A stretch of 64,000 nucleotides of DNA, taken from NCBI RefSeq assembly GCF_947507565.1, contig NC_089178.1, positions 3,348,001 to 3,412,000 on the forward strand, given 5' to 3'. Position 1 is the stretch's first letter, and each line of letters begins with the position of its first letter. Positions 45,664 to 55,249 of this stretch are shown in pieces. The translations under genes were made by a program, and so were the position numbers. Source of the stretch: Oscarella lobularis (taxonomy: Eukaryota > Porifera > Homoscleromorpha > Homosclerophorida > Oscarellidae). The notes under the pieces are model-generated. The model was given only the letters and a program-made list of their open reading frames with translations, was not told the DNA's origin and did not search any database.

Positions 45664-46380
45664 CTACTTTTTTTTTCGTTCTTGTGCACATTGCGGACAG
45701 TACCATCTCCCCTTCGGTTTCTCCTTCAGTCCGACGCACTGGAAATGGAACCATTCGATAGGACACTCGCGATTGTCGCATCCGATCATCTCCCCGTACG
45801 ACACTTGATGGCATAGGCAATAGGTCGGTTCGTTCGGATCGACGGGCATATCGAGCGCTGCCATGTCGACGCCGTCCGACATGAGACTCGTTGCGGCGCT
45901 CGTCATCGCTACTGCGCCTGCGTCCTTCTTCTTTTTCTTCTTTCGCGGCGTGCTCGCGCTCTCGCCTTCTTGTTTCTTTCGTCGGCGCTTCTTCGCCGCT
46001 TCGCCGACGGGCGAATTCGATTCGGCGGCGCCGTCGGGATCGCGCAGATCGGCCTGAAAGCGTTCCAAGTCCGTATCGAGTCGTCGTATGTGCCGATCGA
46101 CCATTTCGTAAGTTCGCGACGCCAACGTCACTTTCTCGTCGGCACTCTCTTCGATTTTCTTATAGAGGTCGTGGATTTTCTTTAGCTGTTCGCGGCGTTC
46201 GTCCGCCGTGAGCGTGCCGGCGTCTTGCGCCTCCAATTGCGTCGCCATTCGCTCGATTTCGTTCTCCATCGTCTCGTTCTCTTCGTCCAGTTCGCCGATG
46301 CGCGTCAGGACGCGCTGCATTTCGAACGGTAGGTTTTCGATGCTTTCCAAGTAGTGCTCCAAGTACAGAGACGCCGACAT
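45664..46380 (-). CDS. ING4: ING4/ING5-type PHD-finger chromatin reader
   Basis: One exon of 238 codons. The N-terminal ING helical domain (MSASLYLEHYLESIENLPFE, then TYEMVDRHIRRLDTDLERF) is followed by a basic, lysine-rich nuclear localisation region (KKRRRKKQEGES, PRKKKKKKD) and the C-terminal PHD finger (DPNEPTYCLCHQVSYGEMIG, CDNRECPIEWFHFQCVGL, RWYCPQCAQERKKK). The Cys4-His-Cys3 zinc ligands and the aromatic cage residues for H3K4me3 are present. ING4/5 are subunits of HBO1 and MOZ/MORF histone acetyltransferase complexes. The ending resembles both human ING4 and ING5, so it may be ancestral to both. No intron is seen. Confidence 0.93.
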   Translation of the reverse strand: MSASLYLEHYLESIENLPFEMQRVLTRIGELDEENETMENEIERMATQLEAQDAGTLTADERREQLKKIHDLYKKIEESADEKVTLASRTYEMVDRHIRRLDTDLERFQADLRDPDGAAESNSPVGEAAKKRRRKKQEGESASTPRKKKKKKDAGAVAMTSAATSLMSDGVDMAALDMPVDPNEPTYCLCHQVSYGEMIGCDNRECPIEWFHFQCVGLKEKPKGRWYCPQCAQERKKK

Positions 46381-46468
46381 CGTTTGAACGCGCGAAGAGT
46401 GGGGGGCCCCTTGGGATTTTTCTTTATATCAACCAACCTCCCGCGCAAAAATACAAAACGTTTTCCCC

Positions 46469-46630
46469 TCAGAGTCTAGTCTTGCATTCCTTGTTGCACG
46501 GCTTCGGACAATCGTCCATAAGTTGAGTGAGACCATTTCTATTGAAATACCAGTTGCCCAGCGATTCCCCATACGTTGTATTTTTTATGGTCACGCCTTC
46601 GTAAGGAAGACCGAAATTTCCTAAAAATAG

Positions 46631-46662
<32 letters not shown>

Positions 46663-48037
46663 TACGAGTAAGACCCAATTTTAGCTTGCACCTGTATGGT
46701 CAAGACAAGAGGGTCCAAACAGACCGTCTCCCTTTGGCGAACTTGTGATATTCATCATAGTTGTTCTCATATGATTTCCGTAGTATTCCACGTAGCGAAT
46801 AACGTCAGGTATATACTACAGTAGAGGGGCCAAATCATTGACGGCTTTTGCATGGTTCTCTCTCTCTCTCCTCTACCTTTTTAGGACAGCCAAGCTGAAC
46901 AAATAGTTGATTAGAGTCATATTGGTTTTCTATGACATAAAGTGGAATCTACGCAAATTTAGCTATTATTTTGATAATGGGGTTCTGTTTGCCTCAATGT
47001 ATGGATAGAGGAAGGCGATATTGGCTGGCCCGCACCAGTAGGGTTTATCTGGATTCGCTTTAGTGCACTTCGCCTGTGTAAAGCTGTGATAGAGATCATA
47101 GATTGAACTATTGCGCGGCGGCTGTTCTTCGTTTTTGAGCCAGAGATAATACTCAGCAATGCCCTCTGGAAAGAACAAGCCTCCTAATTAAAAATGTTAT
47201 TTAGTGAGAATGTTGAGGAGAGGGCGAGAAGTGTAGTACCAATAGGGGCAGATTTTACGGTAGCCCAGTATAAAGTAGTTGCAAAGTAGTCTGCATGTTC
47301 AAAAGCGCCTATGCCGCCAGCCGATCCGCCCGATATGAGAACAGTTTGAGATCTAAAAGCCGAAATAGATTTGGAAGCACTTTAACAATGTGTGCTCCTT
47401 TTACTGGTTCAAGTTGGTGGTGTTTAGTAGATCAGATATAACCGTTTCAATTGTTAGATGTCCTGCAAAGAACAAGTTCCATTCATTGGGACTCGTCCTT
47501 TGTCCGGTGTGCAAATCCCCGCAACAGTACTTCGCGCGCAGAGTTATGACAAAGACGGCATAGCTACACTATTGACTCTACCGGAATAAAGACGTGGTTC
47601 CACGAGTAGAAGTCTTTGTTGGCTGTAGAATTGGTAGAAAAAATTCCCGGGCCGTTCGTTTGCGACGACCAGTTTTTTGATGAGCCAAGATGGCCGTGGG
47701 ATCGTTCTGTGCAACTTTCTTCTCGGTTACAGTAGCCGCCACCTTGAAGTTGAACTTGAGTAAAGAGGGGGGCCTTTTAGGAAACCCAAACCTTCGAGGT
47801 AGATAGCCCACGAAGTTTGTTGCTTCCAGCACGATAGTAGTATCCTGACGGTGAACCGTCGAGACAGCGAGCTCCGTGGGCGACTGACTGTTCATTAGTG
47901 AAGAGGTGCAGATCTAAGCTTGTTGAGCTAGAGCTCCTAACAGCTCTAAAACGATTGATGTGAAGTGTATGTACATTCGATTGTAATACGTACGTAGCAA
48001 GGATTGAGACGATGCAGTAAGCAAGGAGAGTCACCAT
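46469..48037 (-). CDS. Secreted pectin-acetylesterase/Notum-family serine hydrolase, copy 1
   Basis: About seven minus-strand exons. The ATG at 48037 opens a signal peptide (MVTLLAYCIVSILA). Mature sequence includes SLDLHLFTNEQSVAHGARCL, DGSPSGYYYRAGS, the nucleophile motif SGGSAGGIGAFEHADYF, SAPIGG, CGPANIAFLYPYIEA, the aspartate in NQYDSNQLFVQLGCP, the histidine in GPSCLDHTG, and the end DDCPKPCNKECKTRL with a TGA at 46469-46471. Ser-Asp-His are in the order of the PAE/Notum alpha/beta hydrolase family. Human NOTUM removes palmitoleate from Wnt, and plant members deacetylate pectin; the substrate here is unknown. The nucleophile motif is GGSAGG where its neighbours have GESAGG. It looks like a recent duplicate of copy 2, including flanking DNA and an intronic ATTT repeat. 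Confidence 0.85.
46628..46662. repeat. (TTTA)n microsatellite in an intron of hydrolase copy 1
   Basis: A run of TTTA units lies just inside the intron after the terminal exon border. The same repeat at the same intron position of copy 2 (about 48283-48310) shows that introns were duplicated together with the gene. Confidence 0.85.
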
Positions 48038-48118
48038 TTTTAGTTTTCCCTTGCCTTGGGACCTTCTTTATATCAACCTCCCTCTCCCCCACTCGCGCAA
48101 AAGTATAAAACGTTTTCT

Positions 48119-49669
48119 TCAAAATCTAGTCTTGCATTCCTTGTTGCACGGCTTCGGACAATCATCCATGAGTTGAGTGAGACCTTTTCTATTGAAATAC
48201 CAGTCGCCCAGCGATTCCCCATACGTTGTATTTTTTATGGTAACGCCTTCGTAAGGAAGACCGAAATTTCCTAAAAATCGATTATTTATTTATTTATTTA
48301 TTTATTTACACGAAGAAGACCCAATTTGAGCTTGCACCTGTATGGTCAAGACAAGAGGGTCCAAACAGACCGTCTCCCTTTGGCGAACGTGTGATATTCA
48401 TCATAGTTGCTCTCATGTGATCTCCGTAGTATTCAATGTAGCGAATAGCGTCAGGTGTATTCTGTAACAGAGAAAGAAAATTATTGAAAGCTCGTGCATG
48501 ATTTTCTCCTGTACCTGTTTTGGACAGCCAAGCTGAACAAATAGCTGATTAGAGTCATACTGATTTTCTATGACATAAAGTGAAGTCTACGCAAATTTAG
48601 CTATTACAGTATTTTGATAATGGGGTTTTGTTTGCCTCAATGTATGGATAGAGGAAGGCGATATTGGCCGGCCCGCACCAGTAGGGTTTATCTGGATTCG
48701 CCTTGGTACACTTCTCCTCTGTAAAACTGCGATAGAGATCATAGATTGAACTATTGCGCGGTGGCTGCTCTTCGTTTTTGACCCAGAAAGAATAGCCAGA
48801 AACGTTCTCTGGAAAGAACAAGCCTCCTAATGGCAGTAAAAATGTTATTTGGTGAAAATATAGAGGAGAAGGCGAACCAATAGGGGCAGATTTTACGGTA
48901 GCCCAGTGTAAAGTAGTTGCAAAGTAGTCTGCATGTTCAAAAGCGCCTATGCCTCCAGCTGATTCACCCGATACGAGAATAGTTTGAGATCTAAGAAAGC
49001 CGAAATAGATTTGAAAAACAATAGATGTGTTCCTCTTACTGATTCAAATTGGTCATGTTTAGTAGATCAGATATAATCGTTTCGATTGTTAGATGCCCGG
49101 CAAAGAACAAGTTCCATTCATTGGGACTCGTCCTTTGCCCGGTATGGAAATCCCCGCCACAGTACTGCACGCAGAGTTACTGTATGACAAAGACGCGGTA
49201 TAGCTACTCTAAAAAGTTTACCGGAATAAAGACGTGGTTCCACGAGTAAAAGTCTTTGTTGCCTGTGGAATCGGTCGAAAGAATTCCCTCGCCGTTCGTT
49301 TGTGACGGCCAGTTTTTCGACGAGCCACGAGGGCCGTGGGATCGAGATGTGCAGCTGCTTTCTCGGTCACAGAAACCACCACCTTTAGAATTGAGTAGAG
49401 AGGCGCGACAGTGTAGGAATACCCAGACAGACCTTGAAGAAAAATAGCCCACGAAGTCTTGTTGCTTCCAGCACGATAGTAGTATCCTGACGGCGAACCG
49501 TCGAGACAGCGAGCTCCGTGGGCGACCGACTGTTCATTAGTGAAGAGGTGCAGATCTAAGCTTGTTGAGCTAACGACTCTAAAACGATTTTGGTGGTGAG
49601 GAATAGAGTAGACTGTAATACGTACGTAGCAAGGATTGAGACGATGCAGTAAGCGAAAAGAGTCACCAT
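48119..49669 (-). CDS. Secreted pectin-acetylesterase/Notum-family serine hydrolase, copy 2
   Basis: It has the same exon plan as copy 1, offset by about 1650 bases. The ATG at 49669 starts a signal peptide (MVTLFAYCIVSILAT); the sequence continues with SLDLHLFTNEQSVAHGARCL, SPSGYYYRAGSNKTSWAIF, GGGFCDRESSCTSRSHGPRG, STGNKDFYSWNHVFIP, SGESAGG, NVSGYSFWVKNEEQPPRNSS and WCGPANIAFLYPYIEANKTP, ending at a TGA at 48119-48121. Cysteines are conserved among the three copies, as expected for an exported protein with disulphides. Catalytic residues are intact. The 3' flank (TTCTTTATATCAACC and CGCGCAAAA) is shared with copy 1. Confidence 0.85.
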
Positions 49670-49774
49670 TTTTAGTATCACTATGCAAATCATATCAATA
49701 TCAACATTAGGAGGTCACGGAACAGAACAGCGTGCAGGAACACCAGGGAACACACATGTATTAGCTAGCTGTGT

Positions 49775-51345
49775 TCACCCCAAGTCGCATTTTGCATTGC
49801 ATGGGAGTGTGCAGTTCTTCATGAGCTGAGTATACGTCGTGCCTTCCCTTTTGTAATACCAGTCACCTAAGGATTCTCCATACGTGATGTTGTTGATTGT
49901 GATGCCCTCATAAGGCACGAGGAAATTTTCTAATACACGTTCACGTGCTTGGATTTTAAAGTGACGTTTTTTTACCATACTGTACATACCAACATGAGCG
50001 ATGCATGAGGGTGCAAATAATCCGTCGTTTTTTGTTGAGTTAAGAACTTCATCCAGAGAATCCCTCATCAGCTTCCCGTAATATTCGACATAGTGAACAA
50101 CGTCGCTTGTTTTCTGGAATCCGAGTTAAAAGGTTTAGGAATTTCGTAGTAGTTAATTTTGCACCTCGCTTGGGCAACCTTGCTCAGTGAATAACTGCCA
50201 CGAGTCGTATTGATTTTCAATGACATATAATGGTGTCTGCAAGAGACAGTATCAAAACGATACCATGTTTTTATTTTCTAATTGCCTTTATGTATGGGTA
50301 GAGAAAGGGTATGTTTGCTGGTCCGCACATGTACGCTTTTCCCGGATTAGCCTTGGTGCAGGCCTGTTGAGTAAAACTATCATAAAGAAGATAGATAGAA
50401 TTTGAGCGCGGGAGAGCCGGTTCTTTCTTGAGCCATTCATTATAGTTCATAGCACCGATTGGAGTAAACCATCCTCCTGGAGAGAGGAACCATTGTTTGC
50501 AATAATAAAGAAATTAAATTTGCTTGCCAATAGGAGCAGATTTGACGGTCGCTTTAGTAAGAAGAGATGCCAAGTAGTCGGCGTGTTCAAAAGCGCCTAT
50601 TCCTCCAGCAGATTCTCCAGTTAGAAGAACCTGTTTTGCTCTATTTAAATATAGTTAGGAAATAGAGAAAACGTTGACTCTTTCTTTCTCTACTGTTCTA
50701 AATTGCTCGTGTTCATTAGATCCGAAAGGACGGCTTTGATCGTCAAATGTCCAGAAAAGTACATCTTCCAATCGTTGGGTTTGCTTCTCTGACCGCTGTG
50801 CAAATCACCGCAGCAATACTGCCAAGTAAGCAAGTGCTGAGCGTAAATAAATAGTGGGTGTACGAGCTTTTCTTTACCGGTATATAAATGTGATTCCACG
50901 AGTAGAAATCTTTGTTACCCGTCGAGCTAATTGTGAGTAGGCCCGGAGCTGTCATAGTCGGTTTCCAGCCCTTTGAAGAGCCCAAGTTTGTTCTAGTCCT
51001 ATCCGTGCAGCTGTCTAAATCAGCGCAATAGCCGCCTCCTAGAACATTGCATAATCGAGAGCTCATTGACGAGTTTCACTTTCGGCTCTCTTACCTTCTA
51101 AAAATATGACCCATGCCGTTTTGTTTGATCCTGCTTTGTAATAGTAGCCCGATGGGGTGCCGTCCAGACAGCGGGCCCCGTGCAGAACACTCTGCTCTTT
51201 GGAGAAGAGACGCAATTGGAGGTCGGCTGCTTCAGGCCTTAATAAAGAACTCGAGCACCTTTAGAATTGTTTATTTCTATGCATACACAATTGCAAGTGT
51301 CCCTGTGACGCAGCATGCGAGAAGGAAGAGGCCAAAGTTTGACAT
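49775..51345 (-). CDS. Secreted pectin-acetylesterase/Notum-family serine hydrolase, copy 3
   Basis: This is the more divergent member of the cluster. ATG 51345 starts MSNFGLFLLACCVTGTLA, a signal peptide. It continues with LQLRLFSKEQSVLHGARCLD, TPSGYYYKAGSNKTAWVIF, GGGYCADLDSCTDRTRTN, STGNKDFYSWNHIYIP, YCCGDLHSGQRSKPNDW, the nucleophile VLLTGESAGGIGAFEHADY, SAPIGGWFTP, NQYDSWQLFTEQGCP, the histidine in LFAPSCIAHVG, and CTLPCNAKCDLG before a TGA at 49775-49777. The triad is complete and exon borders match the other two copies. It is head to head with the intradiol dioxygenase gene (74 bases between starts), so the two exported enzymes may share a promoter. Confidence 0.85.
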
Positions 51346-51419
51346 CGCTAGAGTTGACGTCACAAGACCCTATCACGTGAAACTGAGTCATTCATCTGGA
51401 CGCTATTGTTCTCATCGTC
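51346..51419. promoter_or_regulatory. Divergent promoter region hydrolase copy 3/intradiol dioxygenase
   Basis: The 74-base space includes TGACGTCA (about 51355-51362), a perfect CRE-type palindrome, and a CACGTG-like TCACGTGA at about 51374-51381. These sites could serve both genes; this is inference from sequence. Confidence 0.5.
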
Positions 51420-52622
51420 ATGCTTTGCACTACCTTTGTATTTTTGGCAATTGTCGCCGTTGGACAGACTCAGGTTCAACCGTGTCGTCCAACGGGATCA
51501 GCTGTAGAGGGACCGTACTACAAACCTGGTCAGCCAAACAGAGAATTTTTCTGCACAGGAGATCCCGCATTTTACTCAAAGGAAGCGACGAAGCTCGTTG
51601 TGTCCGGTCGAGTATTAGACTATGAATCAGAATGTCGTTTCGTTGTCCCCGGAGCGAAGGTCGAAGTGTGGCAAGCGAGTTCGACAGGTTACTACGAGGA
51701 CAAAAGTCTTTGCCGCAGTACGTTGTACGCGGACGATGCTGGTCGATACAAGTTCACTACGGTGCATCCTGGACGATACCGCCTTGGACGCGGATTTCGT
51801 CCAGCCCACATCCATTTCAAAGTTTCAGATACCGAGGGGCGCTATGTCAAGTTGACAACTCAGTTATACTTTGAAGGTCTCTTCTTGGTATTTTGTGGTT
51901 TTTGGTCTCTACTTCCTTTTGTGTCTAGGCGATCCCTACTTGTTTCCCAATGATGCCTGTCCTGGCTGCAGTTCGGGAGATCGGACGCTAATTGTCACGA
52001 GAGAATCGCTTGAAGCGGATGTGAATGGTTCCAAGTGGTTTAGCGGGGAGTTCAACGTTGTCCTTCGTCGGACAAGTTCGTGGAAATTGCCTCCACAGCC
52101 AACGTGTCCAATCCCAACAACACCTCCGCCCTTTGTGTCGTCTGCGGCTCCGACGACATCAATTCCGACGTCTTCGGTTCCTATTGAACCGGTTGAACCT
52201 CGAACGCCATTGGGTTCAGATTGTCCAGGAGACGATACCGTTACCGCCACTTCTATTAGCATATTTGACTACGGTGAGTGTTTTCCTAATAGTTATGCTG
52301 AAAAAAAGAATTTCTCTCAGTTTTGAAGGTGAAAGTGAAAAGGAAAGCTAATTCTACACTCGCTCCGGTGAAAATTTTAAACGTTCACAAGATTCCCACA
52401 TCGCTCATGGAAAGCTTCAAAGATGACGATATGGTCGACGTGACTTGCCCAGATGACTGTGAAATATGCGGTTCAGCAATGAAGCCGAAAACGACGCTGT
52501 ATTTATTGGGTCTGAAGAAAGATCTTCACCCATCTGGTGACAAGATAAGTCTGGGTCGTAAATCAATAATTTGCCCACGTTCTATCTGCAAAAAGGTTAT
52601 CAGGAAAACCTTTGTCATATGA
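51420..52622 (+). CDS. Secreted intradiol ring-cleavage dioxygenase fused to an NTR-like domain
   Basis: Three exons with in-frame joins (QLYFE/GDPYLF and IFDY/VLKVK). ATG 51420 opens a signal peptide (MLCTTFVFLAIVAVGQTQ). The catalytic domain shows all four Fe(III) ligands of catechol/protocatechuate dioxygenases: Tyr in VEGPYYKPGQP, Tyr in HPGRYRLG, and the two His of RPAHIHFKVSD; TQLYFEGDPYL is also typical. Such enzymes open catechol rings between the hydroxyls. A Pro/Thr/Ser linker follows (TCPIPTTPPPF), then about 110 residues resembling a netrin/TIMP (NTR) module: TATSISIFDYVLKVKVKRK, VDVTCPDDCEICG, TTLYLLGLKKD, with six cysteines. Extracellular matrix-type modules on an intradiol enzyme are not something I know. 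The introns argue against bacterial contamination. The end is TGA 52620-52622. Confidence 0.82.
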
Positions 52623-52753
52623 TTGAAACCGAGGTTATGTTGAATTTTCTCCTGCTCTACTGTTTCTGTTTCTTTTCTTGCATTTAGCATATATTCTATT
52701 AACGTGACATACGTGGAACATGCAAACGAAGCTAAAAGGTAGGTAACTGTATA

Positions 52754-53752
52754 CTAGAGGTCATTTCTTCCACTCTTTTGCTGGGCTTTTTTCGCCTTTC
52801 TCGTCTTCTCATATCTCTCCTCCGCCCCGTCAATCTGCCCAAGCTTCCCCGACTGATAATCAGTGAAAGCCTGCTGAATTTCTTCCCACGTATTCATCAC
52901 AAAGGGGCCGTGCCAAGCGACCGGCTCACCAATTGGTTCACCAGCAAGCAGCAGAACCCGGCACTCCTCATCGGCTCCAGCGGACACAGTAAACGCAGTG
53001 CCGTCACCCATCGTTCCCACCTGACCCATCTTCGCAGGTCGTCGTTCCTTCCCGAGAAATCCCGCCCCTCGCCACACGTAAGCAAATCCCTTATAACTTG
53101 CCGGAATTGGTTGAGTGAATGAACTTCCTGGCGACAGGTGCACGTCCAGATAAAGAATCGGAATACGCGTTTCTATTGTCGCCGACACGCCCAGCGATTC
53201 GCCGGCAATTACTTTCACCGTCACGCCGTCGGCCTTGGCAACGGGAATCCGCTCTGGGGGCGTGTCCTGATAGCGAGGCTTCCTCATTTTATCCTTCTTC
53301 GGTAAATTAACCCACAGTTGAAAGCCCTCCATTCGACCGCCTTTTTCCAAGAGTTCGTCCGTTGGCATTTCGCTGTGAACGACTCCGGAGCCGGCAGTCA
53401 TCCACTGAACCCATCCGGGTGTGAGCACGCCCGAATTCCCCGCACTATCCTGGTGTTTCATACCACCGTCGATTATGTACGTCACCGTTTCGAAGCCGCG
53501 GTGGGGATGATCGGGAGCGCCGACCGCTTGTCCGGGACCGTATTCGACTGGACCCATGTGATCGAGCATGAGGAAGGGATCGACGTTGCGAATGCGACCG
53601 CCGATGGGACGGCGGACGAGAAATCCGCCGCCTTCGCGTTGCTGGTGGGACGTTTCGAAGGCGACGACTGCTCGATCGACCAACGGTGCCGTGCTCATCT
53701 TTGCAAGAAGCAGAAACGATGCGACGCTAAGTCCAAGTCGAATTCGAAGCAT
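52754..53752 (-). CDS. PIR: Pirin with an N-terminal signal-peptide-like extension
   Basis: A single exon of 332 codons encodes a bicupin of the pirin family. The N-terminal cupin carries the metal ligands and signature: PFLMLDHMGP, DHPHRGFETVTYIIDG, VQWMTAGSGVVHSEMP, EGFQLWVNLPKKDKM and YQDTPPERIP. The second cupin has GSSFTQPIPASYKGFAYVWR and LLLAGEPIGEPVAWHGPFVM. Human pirin is a nuclear iron protein and NF-kB cofactor with quercetinase activity; some bacterial pirins are also quercetinases. Here the frame begins MLRIRLGLSVASFLLLAK, hydrophobic like a signal peptide, before an internal Met (STAPLVDRAV, about 53698) where usual pirins begin. Either start could be used, so a secreted and a nuclear form are both possible. 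Confidence 0.9.
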   Translation of the reverse strand: MLRIRLGLSVASFLLLAKMSTAPLVDRAVVAFETSHQQREGGGFLVRRPIGGRIRNVDPFLMLDHMGPVEYGPGQAVGAPDHPHRGFETVTYIIDGGMKHQDSAGNSGVLTPGWVQWMTAGSGVVHSEMPTDELLEKGGRMEGFQLWVNLPKKDKMRKPRYQDTPPERIPVAKADGVTVKVIAGESLGVSATIETRIPILYLDVHLSPGSSFTQPIPASYKGFAYVWRGAGFLGKERRPAKMGQVGTMGDGTAFTVSAGADEECRVLLLAGEPIGEPVAWHGPFVMNTWEEIQQAFTDYQSGKLGQIDGAEERYEKTRKAKKAQQKSGRNDL

Positions 53753-53829
53753 CAACTGTACTGCGCTTGCAGTAACACCTTCTTATAGGCTACGCCCTCT
53801 GTTTTTCGACTCACTATGACTGAGGATGA

Positions 53830-54250
53830 GTCACGAGGAATCACCAAGGAAGGAAGTCTGCTAATTTTAACCGTCTAACGCACGCAGCGCCAGTCACGTT
53901 CTCGGAGAAGGGAGAGAGCCTTTCGCTGCGCGTCCAAGGGAAGAATGCGAGCTCAAAGCACCCAGTTTCTTTCCCTCAGGTAATCACGCACGTTTTTCAT
54001 AGGTAATCGGCGCTGCTCAGGCGAATTGACTGATTTTTCTTGCCTCCTCCTAGGCCAACTGTTTCTCTCACTAAAGCACTGCCGTATCGATACGCAAGCA
54101 TTGCGTAACAGGTAAGAAACTCAAAGAGATCGAGTCTCATCGCAGATACCTTCGTTTTCTTGCAGGATTATAGATAACGCGGTCTTCTGCTGAAGAGAAA
54201 TTAACTGGACGAAGAGGCTTTTTTGGCTATGATGACTAAGTAGTCTCTAC
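53830..54250 (+). ncRNA. Possible spliced noncoding transcript divergent from pirin
   Basis: There are three exon-like blocks with good GT-AG borders: one ending in CCCTCAG before GTAATC at about 53980, one of about 60 bases starting GCCAACTG after a CCTCCTAG acceptor and ending AACAG before GTAAGA at about 54111, and one starting GATTATAG after TTGCAG at about 54167. The only frame across the first junction is 29 codons (starting MRAQSTQFLSLRPTV). No protein homology is recognised. The evidence is splice signals only. Confidence 0.3.
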
Positions 54251-54477
54251 GTAGAGCGGGTGCATGTGTAGTTAGGCGCATAACATGATTCGCACGCCCT
54301 GCTGCTCCCCTGACGCGTGCTAGGTAGGTAAGAGGTTAGCTTAGGTTAGTTTAGGACACCGGCGGGGTGGTGCACCCCGCGTGCGCTGCCGCCGTCATGG
54401 AGGAGAGGGTAGGGTATAGAAATTTTATTTCAATAAAAATGAAAAAATGAACAGGCTTTCCCCTCTTCTTCCGCGGG

Positions 54478-54552
54478 CAGTTTTTGTTAACGGGGTCTTG
54501 CCCAGGACCCCGGAGCAGTTTTTCATGACGGGGTCATGCTCAGGACCCCAAC
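54478..54552. repeat. Two tandem units of about 37 bases, each with a GGGGTC...GACCCC hairpin
   Basis: The unit GCAGTTTTT-N5-CGGGGTC-TTGCCCAG-GACCCC is followed directly by GCAGTTTTT-N5-CGGGGTC-ATGCTCAG-GACCCC. Each unit can fold into a 6-bp hairpin with an 8-base loop. They lie in a 970-base stretch without a recognised gene, next to a degenerate GGTTAG/GTTAGGT stretch at 54335-54358. They could be part of a mobile-element end or a structured RNA; no transposase frame is nearby. Confidence 0.6.
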
Positions 54553-54726
54553 GCCTATCTAAGAAATATTAGTAAAAAATAAAAAATATGTTTTATGGGT
54601 ACCTTATGTCTTCATTTTTGATCTTTCCTTTCTTGTGGGCTATGTGTACCTGCAAATAAATCAAGAAGACTATCGCAGGCACATATTTAGCTGTATTTAT
54701 CCAAAGCGTTTGTTTGTCTGAATAAT

Positions 54727-55190
54727 CTAAATATCAGGAGTCGACGATCCCATATAAACGCGAAGATCATTCACTGTTCCTCGAATTAGTTTCGAGCGAA
54801 CAGTAGGCAGACCGAGCCTTTGGTGAGCGGCAAAGCGATGACAACCGCCCAGCGAAAAATAGTAATCTCCGCCGTCACGCCCCTTTATCCACAGAACATC
54901 GATCGGGGGAACCCGAGATCGATCTGACTATAAAAGTTGTTTCGTGCAAAATCTGCGTAGATTTTAGAAGGTTAGCTAACCTGAAGAGTCTTCATGAGGG
55001 AGGAGACTTTTTGTTCGTTCACTTCGGACGGTAAAGGACGAATAATCGCTTTCATGGGGACATCGTACACGTCCTCCACGTGATCGGAGTGTATCGACGT
55101 CCCAATCGATCCGTCGCTCATCGTCCTCGTCGCTTGGACGCTTTCAACGAGGAGAAACACCGAAAAGAAAAGGCGTGCAATGACGAACAT
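54727..55190 (-). CDS. SRXN1: Sulfiredoxin with an N-terminal signal peptide
   Basis: Two exons encode a ParB/sulfiredoxin fold. ATG 55190 gives a hydrophobic leader ([20 protein letters not shown]) before the sulfiredoxin core: [54 protein letters not shown], the catalytic-cysteine motif [15 protein letters not shown], and the C-terminal [16 protein letters not shown] with a TAG at 54727-54729. GGCHR and STPD are diagnostic. Sulfiredoxin uses ATP to reduce overoxidised (sulfinic) peroxiredoxin and is normally cytosolic or mitochondrial. A leader that looks like an ER signal is unusual. An internal Met ([12 protein letters not shown]) would give a leaderless cytosolic form. It is head to head with KIN, 59 bases between starts. 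Confidence 0.88.
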
Positions 55191-55249
55191 GCGGGACACG
55201 AGAGTTTTAATCCGGGACGCCAAGACGCCAACTTACCGTCGCCAAAAAG
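55191..55249. promoter_or_regulatory. 59-bp divergent space between sulfiredoxin and KIN17
   Basis: The two ATGs are 59 bases apart, so any promoter must overlap the 5' UTRs or the first codons. No clear motif is visible. An in-frame non-ATG extension of sulfiredoxin runs through this space on the minus strand but lacks an ATG. Confidence 0.4.

Noticed and set aside
54335-54358. GGTTAG/GGTTAGTTTAGG stretch resembling telomeric repeat
   Set aside because: The repeat is too short and irregular, and it lies between genes in the middle of the window.
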